64,000 nt of DNA from SZUA-430 sp040080835. Lineage in GTDB: Bacteria > Pseudomonadota > Alphaproteobacteria > Micropepsales > Micropepsaceae. The stretch is from assembly GCA_040080835.1 (NCBI GenBank), contig JBEBHP010000001.1, positions 186,001 through 250,000 of the forward strand, given 5' to 3'. Shown here one piece after another: positions 7,884-17,099 of the stretch (its first letter is position 1; the number at the start of each line of letters is the position of its first letter). The notes under the pieces were generated by a model that worked only from the letters and a program-made list of their open reading frames with translations, was not told the DNA's origin and searched no databases. Position numbers and translations under genes: made by a program.

Positions 7884-9278
7884 CTACTTCGCCAGCTTGA
7901 CTGCAACATAGGCCCGTCCGCCAAACGCCGTACCGACATAGAGCAGCACATACTCGCGCTTCTGCGCTCGTGCCTGTTCGATCGCGAGGTTCACATCACT
8001 GAGCGTTGCCACATCGCGACCGCCGACACGCAACACCCGGTCGCCCACGCGCAATCCCCTGACCGACGCATCACTACCGTCCAGAACTGACGTGATGGCA
8101 AGCCCAGGCAGCGTCATGGCCGACTGAATGCCCTGCAGTTCAAGCCCCAGCGCCTTGACCGTGCGCTCGGCCGCCCCCGTGCCGTCATCGCCAGGCCCGA
8201 GGTCAATAACCGATTTCCGGTTGATGATCTTTGCAGTGACCATCAACTGCTTGCTGTCGCGCCACAGCGTGAATGTTGCAGACTTGCCTTCATCCAGTTG
8301 CGCAGTCTGGCGCAGGCAATCCCTGTCGTCTGTCACGGCGTGACCGTTGACTTTCAGAATGACGTCTCCGGGTTTGATTCCCGCTTCATCGGCGGGGCTT
8401 CCGGCAACAACATCTGAAACCAGCGCGCCCCGCGTCGTTGGCAAACCAACAGCCTTCGCGGCGTCCTCGGTGAGCGGCTCAACAAGGATGCCTACGATCC
8501 CGCGCCGGACCGGACCCGACTTGAGATCCTCCACCACCATTCGGATCGTGGAGACCGGAATGCTGAAGCCGATGCCGTCATTGCGTTCACACAGCTTGCC
8601 CGAGCAGTTGGTTGCGATGTAGCTACCCAGTGCATTCATGCCGACCACGCGACCCTGCATGTCAAACGTTGGCCCGCCCGAATTGCCGTGATTGATCGCG
8701 GCATCGATTTGCAGGTAGTCAGTAAACACGCGCGCGCCGCTAAACCTGTCCCTATGAATGGCAGACACAATTCCCGCCGTAACGGTGCCGGTCAGTCCGT
8801 CAGGACTGCCGATCGCAAGCACCCAGTCGCCAACCTGCATCTGCCGGTCATTTCCCAGCGCCACAGCAGGAAACGAAGTCCTGCTCGACCGAATTTTCAC
8901 CAACGCCACATCCGTTGCAGCGTCAGCACCCACGACCACAGCCGGAAAATGCGATCCATCCGGAAAATGAACCTTGATATCGTCCTGGCCCTCGACCACA
9001 TGCGCATTCGTGACAACAAGGCCCTCGCGATCAATCACAAAGCCGGAGCCAAGCCACTGGGCGGTCGTGATGGTGACGACGGCTGGCGACACGCGTCTCG
9101 CGATTTGTGAAAAGCTTGCAGGCGCTGCGGACGTCGGCTGTGGCGGTACCTGCAGCGGCGCAGGGCTTGCAGTCGCAGGCTTTGCGGGTTGTGCCATTTC
9201 AGGTTCGGCAAGCGCGATCCGCCCAATACCAATGGCGGCCACCAGGGCAAGCACGCGCACGATTGAAACTGACGTCAT
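7884..9278 (-). CDS. HtrA/DegP-type periplasmic serine protease with two PDZ domains
   Basis: 464 residues from the ATG at 9278, which starts a signal peptide; a longer frame begins at a GTG at 9320. After an Ala/Pro-rich linker (about 28-52), the trypsin-like domain has the full triad: His93 in TNAHVV, Asp123 in ATDVALVKI and Ser200 in GNSGGPTF. PDZ1 starts near GIVGILVEPL and PDZ2 near LGLELQGIQ. The protease domain carries a cysteine pair, NCSGKLCERN, soon after the catalytic serine. This is not typical of DegP and may be a disulfide-bonded loop. Likely role: periplasmic protein quality control. No sigma-E-type regulator is adjacent. Confidence 0.9.
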   Translation of the reverse strand: MTSVSIVRVLALVAAIGIGRIALAEPEMAQPAKPATASPAPLQVPPQPTSAAPASFSQIARRVSPAVVTITTAQWLGSGFVIDREGLVVTNAHVVEGQDDIKVHFPDGSHFPAVVVGADAATDVALVKIRSSRTSFPAVALGNDRQMQVGDWVLAIGSPDGLTGTVTAGIVSAIHRDRFSGARVFTDYLQIDAAINHGNSGGPTFDMQGRVVGMNALGSYIATNCSGKLCERNDGIGFSIPVSTIRMVVEDLKSGPVRRGIVGILVEPLTEDAAKAVGLPTTRGALVSDVVAGSPADEAGIKPGDVILKVNGHAVTDDRDCLRQTAQLDEGKSATFTLWRDSKQLMVTAKIINRKSVIDLGPGDDGTGAAERTVKALGLELQGIQSAMTLPGLAITSVLDGSDASVRGLRVGDRVLRVGGRDVATLSDVNLAIEQARAQKREYVLLYVGTAFGGRAYVAVKLAK

Positions 9279-9713
9279 CGCATTGGACCCTGAGGGGATT
9301 GCAGCAGCATCCACCATCACTGAGATGAAGCCAAAACGTCAATTCAACACAACCGCAGGAAGAGCAATTCCCCGTCCGTTTCCCCCTCAGCAGCCAATTC
9401 GCTGCACAGCCTGGCGGTCAACTACGAATCAGTGAACGATCGAGTCCGTCAGCGATGCTGGCATCAGCGCTGCGCTCTCAAGTCAGTCAGAGCTCGGATG
9501 GCGATGCCCGGCGCGCTCCGGGATCCGATTCGTACGACAACATTTCCCAATTTCGCATGTCGGGGTCATTGATCATTGCCATCCTGCAACGCGAATACCT
9601 GACTTGATCCAAGCGACACCAACGCTTCACGAAGAACTTTTGATCCAGCTCAATTGCAAAACTGTGCGGCGGGTCTATGTTATTTGCGAGTGATTTGCAA
9701 AAGCGCCATTTCC
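9279..9713. other. Divergent intergenic region, htrA-type gene / feoAB
   Basis: 435 nt between the divergent starts of the protease and feoA. Open frames here are short and unlike neighbouring proteins. The only interpretable elements are the candidate feoA promoter and operator at its right end. No terminator or tRNA-like fold was seen. Confidence 0.6.
9654..9700 (+). promoter_or_regulatory. Candidate feoAB promoter with overlapping Fur-like operator
   Basis: A -35-like TTGCAA (9654-9659) and a -10-like TATGTT (9676-9681) are separated by 16 nt. Immediately downstream is the imperfect dyad TTGCGA-GTGAT-TTGCAA (9684-9700), which would cover the start of transcription. Its half-sites resemble Fur-type operators rich in TTGC/GCAA, and iron repression of feoAB by Fur or Irr is well established in proteobacteria. 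If right, the feoA leader is only about 20-26 nt. The assignment rests on eye-matched motifs only. Confidence 0.4.
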
Positions 9714-9944
9714 ATGAACCTGAACGACTTGAGTCCTAACCAGAAGGCACGCGTTCGCGCCATTGTCAGCGACGAACATGACTTGGAAGCCAAGCTGCGC
9801 GAGGTAGGGTTCTCCGAAGGCGACGAGGTCGAAATGATCGGCTGCGGCCCGCTGGGCGGAAAAACGCTGGCCGTCAGGGTGAACCGAACGCTCATTGCAC
9901 TGCGCGCCGCAGAAGCCGCCATGGTCGAGGTAGACCTCGCGTGA
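9714..9944 (+). CDS. feoA: Ferrous iron transport protein A (SH3-like)
   Basis: 76-residue FeoA, a small cytoplasmic SH3-like partner of FeoB. The typical opening MNLNDLSPNQKARV and the core EMIGCGPLGGKTLAVRVN are evident. The frame extends upstream to a TTG at 9654, but homology starts at the ATG at 9714. No good Shine-Dalgarno sequence precedes it. The stop overlaps the GTG start of feoB (GTGA), so translation of the two is coupled. Confidence 0.93.
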   Translation: MNLNDLSPNQKARVRAIVSDEHDLEAKLREVGFSEGDEVEMIGCGPLGGKTLAVRVNRTLIALRAAEAAMVEVDLA

Positions 9945-11770
9945 CCCAATTTCGCCTTGCGCTTGTTGGCGCACCGAACTCTGGAAAATCGACGCTCTTC
10001 AACGGTCTGACCGGCGGCCGCGCCAAAGTCGCAAACTACGCCGGCGTGACTGTCGAACGTCGCAGCGGTCGCTTTCAGACGCCTGCAGGTCGCGAGGTGG
10101 AGCTGATCGATCTGCCTGGCATCTACGGTCTGTCGGCGCGCTCGCTTGACGAACGAATTGCCATGAACGTGATCAGCGGCGATTCCGCAGCGGATGAAAA
10201 ACCTGACGCATTGATGGTGCTCATAGACGCGGCCGACCTGCGCACCCACCTCCACCTGGCTTTGCAGCTCAGGACGCTGGGCCGCCCCATGCTGCTCGTG
10301 CTCAACATGATTGATCTCGCCGAACGCGATGGTGTTGTGATCGATGTGGCCAAGCTGGAAGAGCGAATTGGCATGCCGGTTGTGACTGCAGTTTCGACCC
10401 GAAAGGCCGGTCGGGCCGCATTGCTGGCGCGCCTCGACAGCATGCTGCAGGAACCTCCCGTTGCCAGTGTGGCAAGCGCGCCAGATCAGGACCTGCGCAC
10501 GATCCAGCGCGAAGCCCGCACTATTTCGCGACAGGTCATCGTCAGCGAACCACCGATGAACAAGGTGACGCGCGCGATCGATGGCGTTGCGTTGAATCCG
10601 ATCGCCGGACCGTTTCTCCTGGCGCTGCTGCTGTTCCTTGTCTTTCAGGCTGTATTCACCTGGGCTGAAGCGCCGATGAACTGGATAGACGGCGGCTTCA
10701 CGGTATTGGGAAGCTGGGTACGGGGCGCAGTGCCCTCAGGCTGGCTGCAAAGCCTGCTGGTCGATGGCATCATCGCAGGGCTGGGAAGCGTTTTCGTTTT
10801 CCTCCCGCAAATCCTGATCCTGTTCGCCTTCATCCTGGCACTTGAAGCTTCGGGTTACATGGCCCGCGCGGCATTCCTGATGGATGAACTGATGTTGCGG
10901 GTGGGACTGAACGGACGCGCCTTCATTCCTCTCCTGTCAAGTTTTGCGTGCGCCATTCCGGGCATGATGTCGGCGCGCACCATCGAAAACGAAAACGACC
11001 GGCTGACCACCATACTTGTCGCACCGCTCATGACTTGCTCGGCTCGCCTGCCGGTTTACACGCTCATCATTGCGGCATTCATTCCGCCTGAGAGCATTGG
11101 GCCATTCAATCTTCAGGGACTGGTGATGTTCGCACTATACCTGTCAGGTGTCGTCAGTGCAGTCACCATCGCGTTTGTTCTGAAACGTTCGCTGACGCGC
11201 GGCGCGCCGCAGCCCTTGCTGATGGCGATGCCGACCTACAAGCTGCCTGACCCCTATGATTTTTTTGTCAATCTTTCGATGCGGGGCATGTCGTTCCTCA
11301 AGCGCGCTGGCAAATATATCTTCACCGTGTCTGTCATCCTGTGGTTCCTCGCCAGCTATCCTTCGGGTAGCAATGGCATTCGTGAAACCTATGCGGGCAT
11401 GCTCGGGTCATGGCTGGAACCGCTGCTGAGCCCGATCGGTTTCAACCTCGAGATTGCGATCGCACTCGTTCCCGGATTTGCAGCCCGGGAAGTCGCGGTG
11501 GGCGCATTGGGAACTGTCTACGCAATCCAGTCTGCTGACGGGCAGACGGCGGGCCTGGCCCAGGCGCTGCACCACGCGTGGTCGCTGCCCACGGCACTTG
11601 CTTTTCTTGCCTGGTACGTGTTTGCGCCTCAATGCATGGCGACACTTGCAGTTGCGCGGCGCGAGATGAATTCCGCCCGCTGGACAGCCTTCATGTTTGG
11701 TTACCTGTTCGCGATGGCCTATATCGCTGCCGGCATCACGTACTGGACCGCGAAGTGGGCGGGCTTGTAG
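9941..11770 (+). CDS. feoB: Ferrous iron transporter B
   Basis: 609-residue inner-membrane Fe(II) transporter with an N-terminal G domain: G1 GAPNSGKST (10-18), switch region NYAGVTVERR, G3 DLPGIYG and G4 NMID. A guanine-dissociation-like helical region and about eight to ten membrane segments from residue ~215 follow, including the conserved SFACAIPGMMSARTIEN gate region. It starts at GTG overlapping feoA. It is shorter than E. coli FeoB (773 aa), mostly because of a compact linker and C-terminus. No feoC follows; a clear terminator lies 170 nt downstream. Expression is probably induced by iron limitation or low oxygen. Confidence 0.95.
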   Translation: MTQFRLALVGAPNSGKSTLFNGLTGGRAKVANYAGVTVERRSGRFQTPAGREVELIDLPGIYGLSARSLDERIAMNVISGDSAADEKPDALMVLIDAADLRTHLHLALQLRTLGRPMLLVLNMIDLAERDGVVIDVAKLEERIGMPVVTAVSTRKAGRAALLARLDSMLQEPPVASVASAPDQDLRTIQREARTISRQVIVSEPPMNKVTRAIDGVALNPIAGPFLLALLLFLVFQAVFTWAEAPMNWIDGGFTVLGSWVRGAVPSGWLQSLLVDGIIAGLGSVFVFLPQILILFAFILALEASGYMARAAFLMDELMLRVGLNGRAFIPLLSSFACAIPGMMSARTIENENDRLTTILVAPLMTCSARLPVYTLIIAAFIPPESIGPFNLQGLVMFALYLSGVVSAVTIAFVLKRSLTRGAPQPLLMAMPTYKLPDPYDFFVNLSMRGMSFLKRAGKYIFTVSVILWFLASYPSGSNGIRETYAGMLGSWLEPLLSPIGFNLEIAIALVPGFAAREVAVGALGTVYAIQSADGQTAGLAQALHHAWSLPTALAFLAWYVFAPQCMATLAVARREMNSARWTAFMFGYLFAMAYIAAGITYWTAKWAGL

Positions 11771-11938
11771 CAATCCCGAACATTGCGCCGGGGCCGCCGA
11801 CAGAAAAAACTTCTGGCTTTTCGCAAGTCATTTTGCTATTTCGCGCCTCCATGAACACGATCTGCACATTCAACCGCCGCCGTACCATCCCGAATAAGGG
11901 CGGGTAGCGCTGCATTTGCACATTGTGTGAAAATGCTC

Positions 11939-11964
11939 AACCCCGCCGGAACGCGGGGTTTTTT
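11939..11964 (+). terminator. Rho-independent terminator after feoAB
   Basis: Perfect 8-bp stem AACCCCGC / GCGGGGTT with a 6-nt loop (CGGAAC), followed by a run of T on the plus strand. It lies upstream of the ATG at 12008 and excludes a longer N-terminus for the next gene. Confidence 0.9.
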
Positions 11965-12007
11965 ATTGCCATGTCCCCGCAGTATCCGGCCACCGCAGGA
12001 GACGAAG

Positions 12008-12796
12008 ATGGACATTGAAGTTCAGGCCGCCAGCAAACATGGCGCGTCACTCGCCGCGCGTGTCGAAGAAGCCTGTCTCAACGCATGGCCCGCCTTGCAG
12101 GAGGTGCACTACGACGGCTGGTTGTTGCGCCTGGCGGATGGGAAAACGCGTCGCACCAACTCGGTCAACGTATTGCGAAGCAGTTCGCGATCATTTCACG
12201 AAAAGATTGCCTATTGCGAGGCCTTCTACCGTCAGCATCACCTGCCGCCGCACTTCCGCATTTTATCGAATGCGAATGACGGGCTTGACGCCGTTCTGCA
12301 TCAGCATGGATATGACACTGCCGACGAAACCGCGACGTTGTATATGGACTTCAGCGATAGCGCGCTCAAGCCCCCGCGCCAGCACGCGCAATTGATCGAA
12401 ACTGCACCGTCCAGGGAATGGGTCGACGCGCGCCTCGAAATCATGGGAGAGACAGGACAAGCCCGTCCCAAGCTCGAGAAAATTCTGCATCAACTGTCAT
12501 TGCCAGCGGTGTTTGCCGCAACGCGCGGCAAGGAAGGCAGGATAGATGCGGTCGCAAAGGGCGCGATACATGATGCCATTGTCTGCCTGAACCTCGTCGC
12601 CACGCGCAGCGACCAGCGCCGGAAAGGGCTTTCCGCGATCTGCGTGACGTCCATCCTGGACTGGGCGCGTGGGAATGGTGCACGAGGCGCCTGCTTGCAG
12701 GTTGTTGCCGCCAACACGCCCGCCATAAACCTGTACCAAAAGCTGGGATTCACCCGCGAACTCTATCGCTATCACTATCGAACAAAAGCAGTATGA
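12008..12796 (+). CDS. GNAT-family N-acetyltransferase
   Basis: 262 residues. The C-terminal half carries the acetyl-CoA binding fold: the motif A region around RSDQRRKGLSAICV and the final NLYQKLGFTRELYRYHYR. The N-terminal half starts with EEACLNAWPALQEVHYDGWLLR, a form seen in a subgroup of GNAT proteins with two tandem domains. The substrate is unknown. The start at 12008 is supported by AGGAG 6-10 nt upstream and by the feoB terminator lying within the longer frame. Convergent with the outer-membrane protein gene. Confidence 0.82.
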   Translation: MDIEVQAASKHGASLAARVEEACLNAWPALQEVHYDGWLLRLADGKTRRTNSVNVLRSSSRSFHEKIAYCEAFYRQHHLPPHFRILSNANDGLDAVLHQHGYDTADETATLYMDFSDSALKPPRQHAQLIETAPSREWVDARLEIMGETGQARPKLEKILHQLSLPAVFAATRGKEGRIDAVAKGAIHDAIVCLNLVATRSDQRRKGLSAICVTSILDWARGNGARGACLQVVAANTPAINLYQKLGFTRELYRYHYRTKAV

Positions 12797-12814
12797 CCAG
12801 CGTGCTCTGGTGGC

Positions 12815-12844
12815 AAAAAAACAGGGCGGCCCAGCAGGCCGCCC
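12815..12844 (-). terminator. Rho-independent terminator of the outer-membrane protein gene
   Basis: Perfect 8-bp stem GGGCGGCC / GGCCGCCC with loop CAGCA, preceded on the plus strand by seven A, that is a T-tract after the stem on the minus strand. It lies 28 nt beyond the stop of the minus-strand gene at 12872. Confidence 0.9.
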
Positions 12845-12871
12845 AAACTCCAAAATACGTTCTGAAGTCTC

Positions 12872-13534
12872 TTACTTGCTTGCTTCGAGGTCCCAACGAA
12901 TGCCAATCGTCAACGAGTTGTTCTCGATTTCGAAGCGGTTGGTTTCGGTCACAAGGCCAAACTGGTTTTCAAAATCTGCGTCGCCTCCGTTCACATAGCG
13001 GTAGTCCGCATAAACCTGCATGCAGTCGCTCACATCATAGGCCAGCTGAACCATGACCTGCTCCGCAACGCCCGAGTCACTCTGTGTACCACTGCCATTG
13101 ATGAACCAGGGCGCGTTCATTTCGACCGAATCCAGTCCCAAGCCCGCGCCAAGCGACAGCGTCCATTGCGGAACCAGCGCCATGTCGTAGTAGACATTGA
13201 CCATGCCGCTCCACTGCGTGACATCCGCCGAGGCAATATTGTGGATGATGCCCAAGTCGACGCTGCCATCATTGCTGCGGTAGCCGCCTTCAAGTTCAAG
13301 ACGGATATGCGACCATGCATAGCCGGTGGTCACCAGGACCGCGTAGCCATTGTCAAACGAGACCTTCTCGCCGGACGCTGAAAAGCCGCCACCAACGCTC
13401 ACGTGATTTTCTGTGTCGTCGAGCGAGTTCAAACCCGCGGCGATACCGACATACCAACCCGACGGAGCCGCCTGAGCAGAAGCAGTCAACGACAACGCCA
13501 GCGCGCTTCCTGCGAGCACGACAAATTTCTTCAT
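12872..13534 (-). CDS. Outer-membrane beta-barrel protein
   Basis: 220 residues with a signal peptide ending ASAQA-AP. The rest is rich in alternating hydrophobic/polar strands and Gly (GWYVGIAAGLNSLDD, WTLSLGAGLGLDS, QVYADYRYVNG) and ends with SLTIGIRWDLEASK. This matches the eight-stranded OmpA/OmpW/Surf_Ag-like barrels, although the last residue is not the usual Phe. Specific function unknown. A purine-rich GGGGGAA lies just upstream of the ATG, and the gene has its own strong terminator, so it is monocistronic. Confidence 0.8.
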   Translation of the reverse strand: MKKFVVLAGSALALSLTASAQAAPSGWYVGIAAGLNSLDDTENHVSVGGGFSASGEKVSFDNGYAVLVTTGYAWSHIRLELEGGYRSNDGSVDLGIIHNIASADVTQWSGMVNVYYDMALVPQWTLSLGAGLGLDSVEMNAPWFINGSGTQSDSGVAEQVMVQLAYDVSDCMQVYADYRYVNGGDADFENQFGLVTETNRFEIENNSLTIGIRWDLEASK

Positions 13535-13876
13535 TTGATTCCCCCAATTGGCCAGGCCCGACGACCCCTCGTCCCCAATGGCCCAGCAAGCAATTTTTCT
13601 TCACACACGGGCTTTCAATTGAGAAGTGCTCCAACTGCAACGCTCACAAGGAACGCGCAATACGAAGAAAATTCGCGAGATTTAGGCGAGCGGAAATGCT
13701 GCCATTCGCCCTGCAAGCGAAATACGCCGCATGAAATTCAGGGACCTGTCGAAATAAACGAGCATGGCTGCACCGGGACTTCTACAGTGTCCCGATATCG
13801 AGCTTTTTCATTGGCATGAACGCCGCAACCACATGCGCCGGACAAATTCTCGATCAGTGCTGGAAAATGAATTCCT
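13535..13876. other. Intergenic region between TPR lipoprotein and outer-membrane protein
   Basis: 342 nt containing the 3' end of the TPR transcript and the promoter region of the barrel gene, both on the minus strand. A perfect 6-bp hairpin CGGGAC / GTCCCG at 13774-13794 lacks an adjacent T-tract. A 66-codon plus-strand frame (13764-13964) runs into the TPR gene and has no homology I recognise. No RNA gene was seen. Confidence 0.5.
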
Positions 13877-15547
13877 TCAAAGCCTGCTGGAGGAGAGTGT
13901 CACGTCCGCCCGTGTCCAGGATTTTTTGAATTGCACCCAGACAGTTTTTGCTTCCCGAGCGTGACCGCTGTGCTCCAGCGCCCGCGCGAGCCCATACAGC
14001 GACCATCCATTTTTTGGCCACTGTTTCAGGTCCTGACGATAGGTTTCCACCGCTTCCTTGTATCGGCCGGCCTGCATGAGCGCATCACCCAGGAACTGAC
14101 GCGTTGGGAAATCCCACCATGGCGGCTCGGTGTAAGGCAGATTGTCCTGCGCTTTCACGGCCGCCCTGAGCTCATTCACGGCGTCGTCTTTCACTCCTTT
14201 GGCGCGTGCGATCTCTGATCGCGCCACATGTCCGGCGATGCGCACCAGATCCTCTCCAGGCACGCCAAAGTTCTGGAAGTTCTTTGCATCGTCTTCACTG
14301 AACGAAGCTGCGATGAGCGCGCTCTCCGCGACCGCTTTGGCAGTATCACCCTTTGCCGCGAACGCGCGCGACCTCGCATAGTGCCAGATCGACGTCGCGA
14401 AATGCAGCGATGCATTGGGTGCAGGCGCCCTCAGCACGCTGTCCCAATCGCCGAACCGCAGCGCAGCGTATAGCTCCGTGGGTACAAAGATCTGTGCACT
14501 CGGGAAACTCTGCACCATTCCCGGATCAAGACTCTCGACGACTTTGTGGGCATACTCTCGCGCCAGCGCCGACCGGCCATCAGTCGTCGAGGCAGTCCAG
14601 ACAAAGTGCAAATTGTGGACATAGTACATGCCCGCATACATGCCGCGGTCTTGGGTTGCGTCGAAGTAGGCCTCGTCCGCCTTGGCAGCCTTCTGGTTCC
14701 AGCGGACACCATCATCGTATCGGCCAATTCGATTGTAGATATGCGTCGGCATGTGCACGAGATGGCCGGCACCCGGCAAAAGCGTCCCCAGAACATCTGC
14801 ATACTTCTCTGCACGCCCGGGAGCTGTCGAGGCTTCAACGGCGTGAATGTAAAGGTGAATGGCGCCCGGATGCCGGGGCGATCGCTTCATCACGCCCTCA
14901 AGCCCTGGTACCAGGCGTTCGAAGCCTGCTTTCGGCGTGCGATGGTCTGCCTGCCAGTAGTCCCACGGAGACGTATCCATCAGCGCCTCGGCGTAAAGAA
15001 CCTGCGCATCCAGATCGTCCGGGTGGCGCCGGGCGAGTTTGCCAACCGCTTCCGCAAATGCCTTGTCGAGCATGGGGCGCTCAACCTTCGGATCGGACGA
15101 ATAGCGCTTTGACAGGGCGTCGATGTATTCGCGTTCGACCGGGCTCGCGTGTGCCGAAAGTGATTGTGCCATTTCAAGGGCGTGAAGTGCAGGCGCCTGC
15201 GCATCCGGCAGCATCGGCATGTTGATGTTGGGTCCATGTGCAAGCGAAATGCCCCACCAGCACATTGCGCAGCCTGGATCGCGCTTCAGGGCCTCCTCGA
15301 ACGAAGCGATGGCGGCTGCGTGATTGAAGTTGAAAAGCAGCCGATAGCCCTGATCGAAGAAGGCCTGCGCTTCCTTGCTCTGTGTTGAAATCTTGTGGCG
15401 GTGCGTACCCAGATTGTCAAACAGCGGCATCTGTTTTGCAGCCATCATGTCGTGACGCATCATCTCGTGGTCTTTGCCAGATGGCTGCTCCACGCAAGCC
15501 GCCAGCGACACACTCGCAAGCAAGGCGATTGATAGACTTCGAGACAT
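13877..15547 (-). CDS. Tetratricopeptide-repeat lipoprotein
   Basis: 556 residues. The N-terminus MSRSLSIALLASVSLAAC is a lipoprotein signal with lipobox LAAC, so the mature protein is lipid-anchored. TPR-like helices are visible near the start (FFDQGYRLLFNFNHAAAIASFEEAL, cut here for length) and at the end (YKEAVETYRQDLKQWPKNGW). The middle contains histidine-rich helical stretches such as GAGHLVHMPTHIYNRIG. The protein matches a widespread but uncharacterised family of ~550-residue TPR proteins. It follows the FKBP gene on the same strand after 79 nt and may share its transcript. Role unknown; envelope scaffolding is only a guess. Confidence 0.8.
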   Translation of the reverse strand: MSRSLSIALLASVSLAACVEQPSGKDHEMMRHDMMAAKQMPLFDNLGTHRHKISTQSKEAQAFFDQGYRLLFNFNHAAAIASFEEALKRDPGCAMCWWGISLAHGPNINMPMLPDAQAPALHALEMAQSLSAHASPVEREYIDALSKRYSSDPKVERPMLDKAFAEAVGKLARRHPDDLDAQVLYAEALMDTSPWDYWQADHRTPKAGFERLVPGLEGVMKRSPRHPGAIHLYIHAVEASTAPGRAEKYADVLGTLLPGAGHLVHMPTHIYNRIGRYDDGVRWNQKAAKADEAYFDATQDRGMYAGMYYVHNLHFVWTASTTDGRSALAREYAHKVVESLDPGMVQSFPSAQIFVPTELYAALRFGDWDSVLRAPAPNASLHFATSIWHYARSRAFAAKGDTAKAVAESALIAASFSEDDAKNFQNFGVPGEDLVRIAGHVARSEIARAKGVKDDAVNELRAAVKAQDNLPYTEPPWWDFPTRQFLGDALMQAGRYKEAVETYRQDLKQWPKNGWSLYGLARALEHSGHAREAKTVWVQFKKSWTRADVTLSSSRL

Positions 15548-15626
15548 CCTGTTCTCTCCCGGTATGGACAGAACTGGGCTACAGCGACTGAAGACTGCTT
15601 CAGAGACCGGGCCCGTCGACTGTCCG

Positions 15627-16145
15627 TTACTTTATCTTGAGAAGCTCAACTTCAAACACGAGCACTTGATCGGCCTTGATCTTGTTGCCTTTGCCTCTGC
15701 ATCCATAACCCAGGCCCGAAGGGATCACGAGTTCAAGCTTATCGCCTTCGCGCATCAGTTCCAATGCTTCTTGCCAGCCTTTGATGACGCCGCCAGCTTC
15801 AAATTCCATGGGTGCGTCGGGCGCCTTGTTTTCATCAAAGACACTGCCGTCGGTCAGAGCCCCCTTGTAACGCACTTGAACAATTGACGCCCAGGTAGGA
15901 TGGCGAGATCCGGCGCCTGCGGTCAGCACGCGGTACTGCAATCCACTTTCCGTGACCTTCACACCGTCCTTGGATTTGTTTGCAGCCAGGAAAGCCTGCA
16001 TTTTAGCCCAGTTGCCTTCATCACGGGGCGGGCAAGCTTCCGCCGCACGTGTCTTTGGCTTTGGGTCGTCGCTCGACAGATCGAAAACGCATCCTGAAAT
16101 GGACAGTGCCGCCAAGGCGACAAAGGCAAGGCGCCCGAAAACCAT
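15627..16145 (-). CDS. FKBP-type peptidyl-prolyl isomerase lipoprotein
   Basis: 172 residues: a lipoprotein signal with lipobox ISGC, a ~50-residue linker, then an FKBP domain from about residue 62. The domain includes VRYKGALTDGSVFDENK, MEFEAGGVIKGWQEAL and IPSGLGYGCRG, with most rapamycin-pocket residues retained. Catalyses cis-trans isomerisation of prolyl bonds, here in the periplasm. GGAG precedes the ATG by about 10 nt. Divergent from the SDR gene. Confidence 0.9.
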   Translation of the reverse strand: MVFGRLAFVALAALSISGCVFDLSSDDPKPKTRAAEACPPRDEGNWAKMQAFLAANKSKDGVKVTESGLQYRVLTAGAGSRHPTWASIVQVRYKGALTDGSVFDENKAPDAPMEFEAGGVIKGWQEALELMREGDKLELVIPSGLGYGCRGKGNKIKADQVLVFEVELLKIK

Positions 16146-16251
16146 TACGTACTGCTCCTGTAAAAATGAGGCAGCGGAAACTGCCTCGGAGGCACTGTCA
16201 AATGCAAGGGAGATATGTCACCAACCGCAGACTGTCACAGGATCCGGAAAA

Positions 16252-17097
16252 ATGACTCAGGAATCAAAAAAAGCAATTTTCATAACCGGCGCGGCTTCCG
16301 GGATGGGCCGGGAAACGGCCATGCTGTTTGCAGCAAAAGGCTGGTTCGTTGGCGCCACCGACGTCAACCAGGATGGCCTGAAGACCCTTGAACAGGTTTT
16401 GGGATCGGAAAACTGCTGGATTCGAAAGCTGGATGTAACGACCAAGCCGGATTTTGAAACGGCGTTGGCAGAATTCTGCGCCAAGTCCGGAGGCAGACTC
16501 GACCTCATGTTCAACAACGCAGGGATTGGCGAGTCCGGCTGGTTCGAGGACGTTCCCTACGATGCCGCGATGCGGGTGGTGCAGATCAACTTCGTGGGTG
16601 CCCTGAATGGCGCCTATGCGTCCCTTCCCTGGCTCAAGAAGACGCCGAACTCGCTGCTCTTCACGACCTCATCTTCGTCCGCAACGTACGGAATGCCCAG
16701 AATTGCCGTCTATGCCGCTACGAAGCACGCCGTGAAAGGGCTGACCGAAGCCCTGTCAGTGGAATGGACTCGCCATGGGATCCGAGTGGCAGACGTGTTG
16801 CCCGGCCTGATCGACACAGCCATATTGCGGTCCACACCAAATCGGACGGGCGACGCGCCAAAGCCATCGGAAGAGCAGTTTTACGCGAACGTGCCGAAGA
16901 AGGGGATGTTCCGCCTGATGCCAGCCTCAAGCGTCGCTGAGTGCGTGTGGAAGGCCTATCACGGCAACAAGCTGCACTATTATGTGCCCGAAGAAATTGC
17001 CTGGATTGACCGCATAAAGGGCTTCGCGCCCAACTTTATGCGGGCGCGAATCCTTAAGCTGTTTCCGTCTTTGATGGCAAAGGCTCAGGGCGACTAA
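16252..17097 (+). CDS. Short-chain dehydrogenase/reductase
   Basis: 281 residues, classical SDR. The cofactor loop is TGAASGMGRE (about 12-21), followed by NNAG near residue 87. The catalytic Ser is in TTSSSSATYG and YAATKHA holds Tyr and Lys. NAD(P)(H)-dependent oxidoreductase with unknown substrate. The frame is open further upstream, but the ATG at 16252 gives the proper N-terminus. The stop is 2 nt from the convergent SleB gene stop, leaving no room for a separate terminator. Confidence 0.9.
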   Translation: MTQESKKAIFITGAASGMGRETAMLFAAKGWFVGATDVNQDGLKTLEQVLGSENCWIRKLDVTTKPDFETALAEFCAKSGGRLDLMFNNAGIGESGWFEDVPYDAAMRVVQINFVGALNGAYASLPWLKKTPNSLLFTTSSSSATYGMPRIAVYAATKHAVKGLTEALSVEWTRHGIRVADVLPGLIDTAILRSTPNRTGDAPKPSEEQFYANVPKKGMFRLMPASSVAECVWKAYHGNKLHYYVPEEIAWIDRIKGFAPNFMRARILKLFPSLMAKAQGD

Positions 17098-17099
17098 CC

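Noticed and set aside
13774..13794. Perfect 6-bp hairpin considered as terminator of the TPR gene
   Set aside because: No T-tract follows on the minus strand and it lies over 80 nt beyond the stop.
14353..15225. A 290-codon plus-strand open frame inside the TPR lipoprotein gene
   Set aside because: It is antisense to a well-supported TPR coding region; its composition (rich in Arg, Pro, Ser and His) is that of a GC-rich shadow frame and shows no domain.
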